64,000 bases of DNA. Source: BM003 sp963783695. Lineage in GTDB: Bacteria > Pseudomonadota > Gammaproteobacteria > Steroidobacterales > BM003. The stretch spans positions 1 to 64,000 of the forward strand of contig CAWAOM010000004.1 of NCBI GenBank assembly GCA_963783695.1, in the 5' to 3' direction. Shown in pieces: positions 7,262 through 15,748 of the stretch. A program made the position numbers and the translations under genes. Position 1 is the stretch's first letter, and the number at the start of each line of letters is the position of its first letter. The notes under the pieces are model-generated. The model made no database searches, was not told where the DNA came from, and was given only the letters and a program-made list of their open reading frames with translations.

Positions 7262-8278
7262 CTAATCGGCAGCGGGTCCCGTCGTTTCCCGCAACACGAC
7301 GGTCGATTCGACGGTGCTGCCAATGTCGCTGTCATCGAGCCCTCGAAGCTGGCGCAATAAGAGTGCCGTGGCCCGCACCGCCATCTCTTCTATAGGTTGG
7401 CGAATTGTGGTCAGCGATGGCCAGATCCGACTGGCCAGGGGAATGTCGTCAAAGCCTGCAACTGACAGATCCCCCGGAATGTCGAGCGCCATGTCATGCG
7501 CGACTCTAATGATGCCGGCAGCCATATTGTCGTTGCTGGCGAATATGGCGGTCGGAGGGACATCCAGATCGAGCAAGCGCCGCCCACATTTCTCGCCGGA
7601 CTCGAATGAGTTGTCACCGCGCATGACGAGCTTGCGATCCAGTTTCAAGCCGCAGCTCTTCAGGCCCTTCTTGTATCCCACGTAACGGTTCCCAACAGCG
7701 CGGTGCTCGGGATGTCCGACCACAAACCCGATCCGTCTGTGCCCTAGCGAAAACAGGTACCGTGTCATATCGGCGCATGCTTCCTCGTCGTTGGTGAAGA
7801 TCGAGCGATGTTCGTTCGAGCGGTCGGCCGGTGCGATGAGCGCGAACGAGACGCCGTGCTCGTCGAGCGCCTGAATCAAGGGCACCATGTCCGATAGCGG
7901 GGGAGTCAGGATCAGCCCGTCAAGCGACATGGATCCGATCAAGGACGAGATCGACGCAACAAGACCCGGGTCTTCATAGCTGCATGGGTGGATGACAAGA
8001 TCGTATCCCTCCACCCGACTGGCGCGAAGGGCGCCGGTCAGGATCTTGCTCAAATAGCCGGCGCTGTGATGGTCAAAAAGCAGTCCGACAAGGTAAGACC
8101 TGGTACCGGCAAGACGGCGCGCGGAGGGATTGGGGCGGTAATCGAGTTTTTCGACGACGCGCTGCACCTTGCGCCGCGTCTCCTCTCGAACGTTGGCCTC
8201 ATTGTTGGTGACACGCGAGACGGTCTTTATTGACACGCCAGCGAGTCGCGCCACGTCTTGAATGGTTGCTTTCGCCAT
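7262..8278 (-). CDS. LacI-family transcriptional regulator of the glucan locus
   Basis: The 338-residue protein has an N-terminal LacI helix-turn-helix (ATIQDVARLAGVSIKTVSRV, residues 4-23), a hinge helix region (NPSARRLAGTRSYLVGLLFD) and a periplasmic-binding-protein-like sensor domain ending VLRETTG. AGGGA precedes the ATG at 8278. An operator-like palindrome TGACA-GCGT-TGTCA lies 52 bases upstream (autoregulation). The same palindrome stands before the GPH/GH16 divergent operons and before the GH3 operon. It is therefore likely a repressor released by a glucan-derived sugar; the inducer is unknown. Confidence 0.93.
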   Translation of the reverse strand: MAKATIQDVARLAGVSIKTVSRVTNNEANVREETRRKVQRVVEKLDYRPNPSARRLAGTRSYLVGLLFDHHSAGYLSKILTGALRASRVEGYDLVIHPCSYEDPGLVASISSLIGSMSLDGLILTPPLSDMVPLIQALDEHGVSFALIAPADRSNEHRSIFTNDEEACADMTRYLFSLGHRRIGFVVGHPEHRAVGNRYVGYKKGLKSCGLKLDRKLVMRGDNSFESGEKCGRRLLDLDVPPTAIFASNDNMAAGIIRVAHDMALDIPGDLSVAGFDDIPLASRIWPSLTTIRQPIEEMAVRATALLLRQLRGLDDSDIGSTVESTVVLRETTGPAAD

Positions 8279-8329
8279 ACCGGTCCCTGGAGACTTGCCG
8301 CTAGAGTCGAGAACTCATTCTTTTATTTT

Positions 8330-8343
8330 TGACAGCGTTGTCA
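8330..8343. promoter_or_regulatory. LacI-type operator upstream of the regulator gene
   Basis: TGACAGCGTTGTCA has 5-bp palindromic arms, and a further half site GCTGTCA lies at 8345-8351. It is placed in the promoter region of the LacI gene, so it probably mediates autoregulation. Related palindromes are at 15542-15555 and 35652-35665. Confidence 0.8.
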
Positions 8344-8549
8344 TGGCTGTCAAGCAGTGTACGCCTGCGGTCACCTTTACTCCCGCCCACCATCGCCGCG
8401 AGCGCTCATCGGTTTACGCTTGGCCTGACCGGGAATCGCACAGGCTCGGAGACCGTGCAGACTGGATCGAAATCCGGGGTTCGGCATCCGTCGCACCCGA
8501 ATCGAGAAATTCGCTCTCGAGTTTGTCGGCGGGCCGCCACGGGGAAGCA

Positions 8550-11500
8550 TCAGGAGAGCAACTGGTGCGTGGTCAGCACAAGCTCGATCCGACGGATGCG
8601 GCCGCTACGCTGGAAAACCTGCAGCGCGATTTCTAAAGGCAACGCCAGCTCCGGCAACGCCTGGTGTTCACCGTCATCCCAGGTTACCGTCACGCCCGGC
8701 TCCGCCGCCTCAGCAAGACGGTAGACAATCGGTACCTGGCACCATGAAAAGGCCATTCCCTTCCGGGGCACTGTCAGTTCCTGCCAACGCCCCTTTACGT
8801 CGAGATAACGGAACGGCTGGCTCTCGGCACAGAACTCGCGTGCCCTCAGCAGAGCGAGATCGAACCTCACACTTCCGGCAGCCACACGTACACCCAACTC
8901 CCCGAAGCGGGTCAGAATCTCCTCCTTCACCTGCCCCGTCATTCCCGGTTGCTGGGCGCCGGCATGCGCTGGCGTGTGCGAATAGGGATCGGCAGGAAAT
9001 GCGCCGTATTCCGCCGGCGTCTTGTTGAAGCCGAGCCCCTCCCGGACACGGTAGTAAAGGTCGGCGAGCTGGCGGCAGACGGCCTGGTCTGCCCCCTGGT
9101 CTCGCGCAGCGAAAAAATTCTCCTGGATTGCAAGCAAAAGCTTGCCAACCATGTGCCAGTAGATGCTGCCCAGCCCTTCGAAACCGAACATGCCCCCCGA
9201 GCGCCCGGTGAAGGCTTTGTGATCGAAGACGATCTCGTAGAGTTCGCGCAGCGGCGCGCGAGCGGCTTCAAGTATGTCGCCATAGTCGGGCGCAAGAGCA
9301 TTCAGGCGCTCGTCGAGATCGCCGACATTGGTCAGCTCGGCGTTGAATCGATAGGTCCCGGCGGTATCGCGGTCGATAACGCGCCGGTCTCCCTCTTCCA
9401 CCATTCGTGCGAGCAATGGCATTGCTTCTACCTGTTCGGCAGGCACACGATTCTTGTCCAGGAAGCCGGGTAGCTCGCGATCCGGATAAAGCAGGAACGA
9501 ACGCTGATCCGGGCGAAACAGGTCGCTCTCGAACAGAGCCTCCAGCAATCGGATCGCCTCTGTCGGCGAGATGGCGCCCGAGCTGAGCGCAGCCACCTGG
9601 CCTTCCAGCATCGGATAGAGTGTGTCCAGCACCGCCATGCCGGGTTTCAACTGAAGAAGATTGTAGGCGTGGTACAGGCCGTCTACGCGCAGGTTGCTGC
9701 GGATGCTGTGGTCAATCGCTGCGAGGGCATCTTCGAGCATGCCGCGCACCGCCTCCAGGTGCTGCGCTACGGATCCTGTCAACGATTCCCGGGCGTAGAT
9801 TTTCTGCCGATAACGACCGGCCGCCTGGCCGAGTTCCGCCAACAGATGGAAACGTTGCCGTGCGTCGATCGGTCCGTCGCCCAATGCTTCGCGAACGCTT
9901 TTCAGAGCCTCCGCGGTCTCGACCAACCATTGCCCGACGTCCTCTGAGAGATTCACCGTGCCCGATTGGTCCGCCAGCATCTGCTGCAGGAAACTTACAT
10001 AACGGCGCATATAACAGAGCGTCACCATGGACAGGCCCTGGCCGACGAGCGCGTTGTTGGCGTCATTCCACTCGGGACGCTGAGTGTTCAGCCAGATGCC
10101 GCCATCGACCACCAGGTTACCCAGCTTGCTCAGCAGTGGCACCAACAGTTTCTCGAGCAGGTTGACCTGGTACACCCGGCCATTGGGATCGAGCAGCAAT
10201 TTGCCGTCGGCCCCCAACTCACTCACACGTTGTTCAATGCGGCTCGCAAGGTGGTCATCGTAATCGACCGTGCTCTTGGCATTGTCCAGGATGGCTGCAA
10301 ACGGTCTGATCCTGTAGGGAACATTGGCATAGCTGAAAACAGGATGACGCAACAGGGCAGCCAGGCGATCCGGGTGAAACTGCGTGGAGAGCTCCAGCAG
10401 TTTTTGCAGATAGATAATCTGGTGGTCGCCCCAGTAGCCTATGTAGCTCCACGGATCATCCGGATCCTCCACCTCCCAATCGATCCCCTCATTTGTAATT
10501 CTGTAAGGGTTGTAACCATCCATGGTGGAAGCGTTGACGAACTTGGCGATCACGTTCTCGATATATTCGGGATAACTGAGCAACAACGCTTCCCAGTTCT
10601 GGAAGATATCGCGCCAATTGCCCTCGTAGCTGAGCAGCGGCTCGCCCAGCTCGTCTGTAAGCCTGATGGCGAACTGATTCCAGGGCCGGCTGGGATCGCC
10701 ATGGCGACGACCGAACTTGATCGGCAGGTATTCGAAACCCAGCCGCTCCAGTTGCGGATCGCCCTGCCGTTGGATCGTCGAGAGCAACTCGCCGAAGTCC
10801 AGTCGTTGGGGCAGTTCCTCCAGCATCGCATGATGCCGCCTATAGACATCACGGTTGAAGCGCTCGACGTGGCCTCTGAAATCGCGCGTTGAGATCTGAT
10901 ACTGATTATCGACAATGCCGCCACGCAGGACGTTGAACAGGACATTGGCATAGTGGTGTGCCGAGACGTTTTCCTCGGCGGTCTTCTGGAAGCCGTCACC
11001 GGCCGCCATGATACGAGCCAACGCATCGGAACCGCTTTCAATGGATCGGGCGATCGCGGCCATCAAGGAATTCGCATCGGCGAGTTCGTGAATTAGCCTG
11101 AGCGAGTCCGTCTGGGTCTGCCCGACGTCGGCCACGAGCTGCCAGTCCCGGGATGATCGTGGAGTCAGCTCGAAGGAAGCATTGATGAAATAGGCAGCGC
11201 GAATGCCGCGCTTCCGGGTTTCTTGAGACAGCTCCTCCCCGCGACGAAAGCGATCGAACTGGTTACTCGAGAGGAGTACCCGGCGCCCTTCCAGGCCAAG
11301 GCAAAACACGGTCGTGGCTTTGAGCGACTCGCACGGCTCAGCGCGATCGGAGATACCGGAGAACAACGTGAAGAGCGCCAGTCCGGACTCGCTGTCCAAC
11401 TCATTCCACTTGTAGGCGTCAACCAGGTAGCTCGCATTTGTCTGCGTGAAACGGGGCGTGCCGGCGGGCAGAAGATTCTGCAGGCCGTCGATGATGTCGA

Positions 11501-11996
11501 CACGGTAATGCGCCCCGCCCAGGTTCTCCAGTTCCGCCTGGCGCACGAAGCCAAAAGCGTCGCTGGTGATCCAGCGATAACGAAACGCCAATTGAAGGTC
11601 GTGGTTGATCTCTTCGAACAGCAGTTTGTCGCCCAGCACGCTCTTGTAGAGGTTCCGCGTTGTGGCGTAGCGACGGTCGTGCTCTTTGTTGAACGGCTCC
11701 CAATCGTGCTGCTCCCCGTCCTGCTCGGCGCGCAGCAGCGTCTTGCATCCGGTATGTGCTGTGCTGTCGTAGATCTTGTCAACCGTGATATACGGGAAAA
11801 GCGCCGTCTCCGGCGATATGCGACCGGCGGTGAGGCCGCCGTTGGACGCGATGAACATCCAGTGGTCGCTGTCCGAGACCAAACTGATCAGGAAGGGCGC
11901 GAGTTTGTCGACATTACCAATACAGTAGTAACGCTCGTTCGCCAACGTGACAAACTCGCCGGTTACGTCGTGGGACTGGGTGATGGATACAGGCAT
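8550..11996 (-). CDS. Large putative beta-1,3-oligoglucan phosphorylase (GH149/GH94-like)
   Basis: The 1148-residue protein has no signal peptide and so is cytoplasmic. In the middle (residues ~450-540) it carries YEGNWRDIFQNWEALLLSYP, DGYNPYRI, GIDWEVEDPDDPWSYIGYWG and GDHQIIYLQKLLE. The length, the acidic residue in the YWGDHQ block and the (alpha/alpha)-barrel-like helix pattern fit what I know of beta-1,3-glucan phosphorylases of GH149/GH161, distant relatives of GH94, which release glucose 1-phosphate. It is last in the minus-strand operon after the GPH carrier and two GH17 genes, which suits that role. The ATG at 11996 is chosen; a GTG at 12068 overlapping the GH17 stop is the alternative. 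The family call is inference. Confidence 0.6.
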   Translation of the reverse strand: MPVSITQSHDVTGEFVTLANERYYCIGNVDKLAPFLISLVSDSDHWMFIASNGGLTAGRISPETALFPYITVDKIYDSTAHTGCKTLLRAEQDGEQHDWEPFNKEHDRRYATTRNLYKSVLGDKLLFEEINHDLQLAFRYRWITSDAFGFVRQAELENLGGAHYRVDIIDGLQNLLPAGTPRFTQTNASYLVDAYKWNELDSESGLALFTLFSGISDRAEPCESLKATTVFCLGLEGRRVLLSSNQFDRFRRGEELSQETRKRGIRAAYFINASFELTPRSSRDWQLVADVGQTQTDSLRLIHELADANSLMAAIARSIESGSDALARIMAAGDGFQKTAEENVSAHHYANVLFNVLRGGIVDNQYQISTRDFRGHVERFNRDVYRRHHAMLEELPQRLDFGELLSTIQRQGDPQLERLGFEYLPIKFGRRHGDPSRPWNQFAIRLTDELGEPLLSYEGNWRDIFQNWEALLLSYPEYIENVIAKFVNASTMDGYNPYRITNEGIDWEVEDPDDPWSYIGYWGDHQIIYLQKLLELSTQFHPDRLAALLRHPVFSYANVPYRIRPFAAILDNAKSTVDYDDHLASRIEQRVSELGADGKLLLDPNGRVYQVNLLEKLLVPLLSKLGNLVVDGGIWLNTQRPEWNDANNALVGQGLSMVTLCYMRRYVSFLQQMLADQSGTVNLSEDVGQWLVETAEALKSVREALGDGPIDARQRFHLLAELGQAAGRYRQKIYARESLTGSVAQHLEAVRGMLEDALAAIDHSIRSNLRVDGLYHAYNLLQLKPGMAVLDTLYPMLEGQVAALSSGAISPTEAIRLLEALFESDLFRPDQRSFLLYPDRELPGFLDKNRVPAEQVEAMPLLARMVEEGDRRVIDRDTAGTYRFNAELTNVGDLDERLNALAPDYGDILEAARAPLRELYEIVFDHKAFTGRSGGMFGFEGLGSIYWHMVGKLLLAIQENFFAARDQGADQAVCRQLADLYYRVREGLGFNKTPAEYGAFPADPYSHTPAHAGAQQPGMTGQVKEEILTRFGELGVRVAAGSVRFDLALLRAREFCAESQPFRYLDVKGRWQELTVPRKGMAFSWCQVPIVYRLAEAAEPGVTVTWDDGEHQALPELALPLEIALQVFQRSGRIRRIELVLTTHQLLS

Positions 11997-12067
11997 GCTC
12001 GAATCCGCTCGTCTTCTGGTGCTAAGTTTCGGGCTATGGTAAATGAACGCCGCCCGATGGCTGGCCA

Positions 12068-13018
12068 CTAGGCCGGGTAATTGTCACGCATGACATGTTT
12101 CGGCACGCGATCCACCGTGAACAGTCCCCAGTGCTTCTCCGGCTCGAGCGGGTCGGGAGACCCTTTCCATGGTTCGTCGAAAGCCTCGAAGACGAAAGTA
12201 AGGATGCCAGCGTCGCTCGTCCAGTCGATTAGCTGACGATAGTAAATCGCCTGTAGTTCCTGGGATGCATTTTCAGGCTCGATCCCCCTTCCGTTGGATG
12301 CAGTGGTCCAACCGGCCTCTGTAATCACCACGGGTTTGTCCGGGTAGCGGTCGGCAACGCCATAGTAATTGTCCTTGGTGTAGTCGAGGGCGGCGTCCAC
12401 GCTCCGATATTCCCAGACGGGGTAGGTGTGCACGGAGATGAAATCGAGTTCGCGCGCCAGCGGTTCGAGCTTGCCGGTCCAGGGAACGTAGTTTTCGCAG
12501 AAGGTCACCGGATGCCTTATCGCGCTCTTCGTTTGGCGAACAAAGTCGATAAGCCGGTCCACGGGTACGAGGTGATCGGTCCACTCGACCGTTGCTTCGT
12601 TGCCCACGGAGACGGCGAAAATCTGTTGCGGGTAGCGATTCGCCAACGCGATCAGACGCTCGATCTCTTCGCTGTTTGACTGTTGATTCGAGAGCAGTGT
12701 CGGCGCGTCGTAATGCGCTCCCCAGGGGCAGCCCGGGTTGCTCGCCTCGGCGGCCATATCGGCGCCCAACATGACCTTGAACCCGAGATCTTCATTGCTG
12801 ATCACCTCCAGCACGGTCTCTGCATGCGGGCCGCAGTCATACAGCCTGAGGTATTTCCAGTGACTCGCGAGGATGCGAAGATCTTCGCGGATCTGGGCGT
12901 AGGTCGGATATCGTCGGTCCAGGGGAGACTGCCCGTGCCGATACCCGGAATAACAGATTGCGTTACCGTGCTCCGGAAGCACTTCGGCATTGTTCGCGCG
13001 GGTTGATCGTCTAGACAT
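12068..13018 (-). CDS. GH17-family beta-1,3-glucan hydrolase/transglycosylase (second copy)
   Basis: The 316-residue TIM-barrel protein lacks a signal peptide. The acid/base is Glu141 in AVSVGNEATVEW and the nucleophile is Glu234 in VVITEAGWTT, both in GH17 contexts, with ICYSGYRHGQSP near the start. The ATG at 13018 overlaps the stop of the upstream GH17 gene by 8 bases, so translation is coupled. Bacterial GH17 enzymes cleave or rearrange beta-1,3-glucans; here it probably trims imported oligosaccharides in the cytoplasm. Confidence 0.85.
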   Translation of the reverse strand: MSRRSTRANNAEVLPEHGNAICYSGYRHGQSPLDRRYPTYAQIREDLRILASHWKYLRLYDCGPHAETVLEVISNEDLGFKVMLGADMAAEASNPGCPWGAHYDAPTLLSNQQSNSEEIERLIALANRYPQQIFAVSVGNEATVEWTDHLVPVDRLIDFVRQTKSAIRHPVTFCENYVPWTGKLEPLARELDFISVHTYPVWEYRSVDAALDYTKDNYYGVADRYPDKPVVITEAGWTTASNGRGIEPENASQELQAIYYRQLIDWTSDAGILTFVFEAFDEPWKGSPDPLEPEKHWGLFTVDRVPKHVMRDNYPA

Positions 13019-13913
13019 ATTTGAGGCGCCCATCCTTGTCCCACAGCCCCCAATAGGCGCCCACGTCGCCCTCGTCACCGGTCTTCCAGTCTTCATCGAA
13101 AGACGAGAAGTAGAAGATATCGATGTCGTCTTCCGCGGCCCATTGGTATGTGTTCAGGAAATATCGGATTGCGTTGTCACGGGATGGGACCGCTGCACCT
13201 GTTGGCGATCCAACGTTTGGCCAGCCCGTCTCGCTGATGATGACCTTCTTGCCGCCAGCCGCTCGAACCGCGCGTTGATACATGTCCTTCATGTATAGCA
13301 GCGCATACTCGGCCGCGCAGCCTTCCCAGAACGGATAACAGTTGGCAAGAATAACGTCGCTGGCGTCGGAGACCCGGGGGTGGTCGACAAACTTGAAATA
13401 GGCATCCACGTACCCGACCGGGATATCCCGAACCGCACGCTTGGCGCGATTGACGTAGTCAAGCAGATCATCCTCGGACAAATCGCCGCGCAGGAGCACC
13501 TCGTTGCCCACGGCCAGTATGTCCGCATGGCCCGCGCTTGCGACTTCGATAGCGTTTTCCATTTCCTGCTCGTTGCGCTCGTGATCATCATCGAGCCAGA
13601 CACCTACCATGGTCTTGAGCCCATCCTCATGGGCGACGCGCGGGATCAGTTCATTGCCGTCGGTGCATGAGAAGGACCGCACCCAACGCACGTAGGGGCG
13701 GATGATGCGCAATCGATCGCGGATCTGCTCTTCGTCGATGCGGGTACCCGGACCCTGACCGGCTATGTATGGGCTGAATGAGATACCGTGGATCTGGTTG
13801 TCAAGGACCTTGCGGACCAGCGCGGCCAGTTCGTCGTCGGCGACGCCGGACGGGTCGATCCCGGCCAGCGACAGAGGCCTGCCGTACAAAGACTCTCCAT
13901 GATTTCGTGACAT
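13011..13913 (-). CDS. GH17-family beta-1,3-glucan hydrolase/transglycosylase (first copy)
   Basis: The 300-residue protein has no export signal. It begins RPLSLAGID and HGISFSPYIAGQGPG, with acid/base Glu138 in ILAVGNEVLLRGDL and nucleophile Glu228 in KVIISETGWPNVGS, the classic GH17 SETGWP motif. GGAGGA precedes the ATG. It is only distantly similar to the following GH17 gene, so the two probably differ in product length or in hydrolysis versus transfer. It lies 100 bases after the GPH transporter gene. Confidence 0.88.
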   Translation of the reverse strand: MSRNHGESLYGRPLSLAGIDPSGVADDELAALVRKVLDNQIHGISFSPYIAGQGPGTRIDEEQIRDRLRIIRPYVRWVRSFSCTDGNELIPRVAHEDGLKTMVGVWLDDDHERNEQEMENAIEVASAGHADILAVGNEVLLRGDLSEDDLLDYVNRAKRAVRDIPVGYVDAYFKFVDHPRVSDASDVILANCYPFWEGCAAEYALLYMKDMYQRAVRAAGGKKVIISETGWPNVGSPTGAAVPSRDNAIRYFLNTYQWAAEDDIDIFYFSSFDEDWKTGDEGDVGAYWGLWDKDGRLKYV

Positions 13914-14013
13914 AGCGTCCTCCGACGTCGTTCTTAGGCGGCACCGGAAACCCGCCGCCTGTACCTATCGCTCGAAAATAACCATATCCCGGGCAACCGG
14001 CTCGTGAGCCTGT

Positions 14014-15495
14014 TCAGGCAGGCTCGGCGACCGGTTCGCCCGGGCTGCCCCGCCTTTGCTCGAGTTCCCGCCTGATTTCGTGAGCGCGTTCCTCGGTGAT
14101 CGAGAATGTCGCTATCGCCCAGATGGCCACACCAGACGCTACGAACGGTACGAACGCGTCGAACAGTCGCATCAGGAATATGGTGTTCTCCGTCTGGTTG
14201 CCTTCCAACGCGACATCGAAGCCGGTGGCATTCAGCAGGAAGCCGCCCGCGGCGAGCGCTGCTGCCATACCGAGCTTGACCACCCACCAGAATATCGAGC
14301 CGTACATCCCTTCACGGCGCTCGTTCGTTTCGAGCTCATCCATGTCGACAACGTCGGCGATCATCGACGGCATCAGCGTGAACAGGCCGCCAAGACCGAA
14401 TGCCAGCAATGGCGCCGGCACCAACAGTAGCCACGGCACATCGGGGTTGTAGCAAACCCATTTCAGTGCGTAGCCGGCCATCGAAATACCGATGGCGGTG
14501 AAGAACGCCCGGCGCTTGCCGATCCTGGTTGCCAGCCAGGTGACAAAAAAGATGACGAGGAATGTGCAGATCGCGCCGAGAGAGCCCGCGTATCCGGCGT
14601 ACTCGGCGCCGAGAATCTTATCGCCACGGAACACGTAGTAGATGATCACGTAGAACTGAAACGACGAAATCAGCATGAAACCGTTGAATACCAGGAAGGT
14701 CGCCGCACAGAGCTTGAGGAACGGTTTGAATTTCAGAGTGGCCGCAAAACCGCTGAAAAAGTCGCGGATATTGCGGAGCACGACAGCCATGGTGCCCTGC
14801 GCCTGCTCCGCCGGCTCCTTAACCTCCGGCTCGGCGAAGTCCTTGAAGCGTTCGCGCAGGAATATCGCGGGCAGGATACCTATGACGATGCTGACCACGC
14901 CGATGATGATTGCCAGCCCCGCGGCCCCGTCTACCATGTCGTCGAAAAATGTCTCGTTCTGCATGAAGAGCAGGAACCACGGCGCGACCACATAGGCAAG
15001 TTGTCCGACGAAATTCTGCACACCCATGAGGCGTGTGCGCTCGTGATAGTCCGGTGTCAGTTCGTAACCGAGTGCAACCCATGGCGTTGCGAAGACCGTA
15101 TACCCGAGGTAGAAAATCAGCGATCCTATAAGGAAATACCAGAAGTAGAAGGACTCGCTTTGGTCGCGGGGCAGCTGCCACAAGAGTGCGAAAACAACAC
15201 CGGCCACTATCGCGCCGACGAATATGTAGGGTCGGCGACGGCCCCATCTCGACTTCGTGTTATCCGAGATGTACCCCATTAGCGGATCGGTGATCGCGTC
15301 GGTGAGTCGGGGCAGTGCGCCGAGCAGGCCGACAAGAGCGGGATTCATTCCGAGGCCGAGATTCAACACGATCGCCATGCCGCCTATGGCAGCGGCGAGC
15401 AGATTGTTGACGAAGGCTCCGAGCCCGTACACGAGCTTCTGGACCAGCGGTATCCGATCCTCGGGTGCTGTTTCGTAATGCGTCGCTTGGCTCAT
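14014..15495 (-). CDS. GPH-family (MelB-like) sugar:cation symporter
   Basis: The 493-residue inner-membrane protein has about 12 hydrophobic helices and GPH/MelB signatures: LTDAITDPLMGYISDNTKSR WGRRRP-type sequence after TM2 (around residue 65-90), and SMIADVVDMDELETNERREG in the second half. It begins MSQATHYETAPEDRIPLVQK. It is the first gene of the minus-strand operon, directly behind the LacI-type operator at 15542, and probably imports gluco-oligosaccharides for the GH17 and phosphorylase enzymes. The C-terminal tail is hydrophilic. Confidence 0.9.
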   Translation of the reverse strand: MSQATHYETAPEDRIPLVQKLVYGLGAFVNNLLAAAIGGMAIVLNLGLGMNPALVGLLGALPRLTDAITDPLMGYISDNTKSRWGRRRPYIFVGAIVAGVVFALLWQLPRDQSESFYFWYFLIGSLIFYLGYTVFATPWVALGYELTPDYHERTRLMGVQNFVGQLAYVVAPWFLLFMQNETFFDDMVDGAAGLAIIIGVVSIVIGILPAIFLRERFKDFAEPEVKEPAEQAQGTMAVVLRNIRDFFSGFAATLKFKPFLKLCAATFLVFNGFMLISSFQFYVIIYYVFRGDKILGAEYAGYAGSLGAICTFLVIFFVTWLATRIGKRRAFFTAIGISMAGYALKWVCYNPDVPWLLLVPAPLLAFGLGGLFTLMPSMIADVVDMDELETNERREGMYGSIFWWVVKLGMAAALAAGGFLLNATGFDVALEGNQTENTIFLMRLFDAFVPFVASGVAIWAIATFSITEERAHEIRRELEQRRGSPGEPVAEPA

Positions 15496-15540
15496 TGCAT
15501 CGCCCCAGAGCTGCGTGGACGCTCAACATCGTCGACGAAA

Positions 15541-15556
15541 TTGACAACGCTGTCAA
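15541..15556. promoter_or_regulatory. LacI-type operator between the divergent GPH and GH16 operons
   Basis: TTGACAACGCTGTCAA is a near-perfect palindrome. Each arm is itself a TTGACA -35 hexamer, one facing the GPH gene and one facing the GH16 gene. A bound repressor would therefore block both promoters. The GPH start is 46 bases away on the left and the GH16 start about 190 bases away on the right. Confidence 0.85.
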
Positions 15557-15748
15557 TTCTTGATAGAAGAGATTTAATCAAAATCAAAAGTGTAAGGACA
15601 CTGCAACCAATTTGTAACAGTCGGGAGCATTGGCCCCGACGCCATGCGGTGTCTCATAGATAAGATCATCCTGCCGGTGGGGGCGGCAAAACTCGATGAG
15701 TTTTCCGGATCGTGTCCATCAATTGCAAAGTTGACCAGAGAATCCGTC

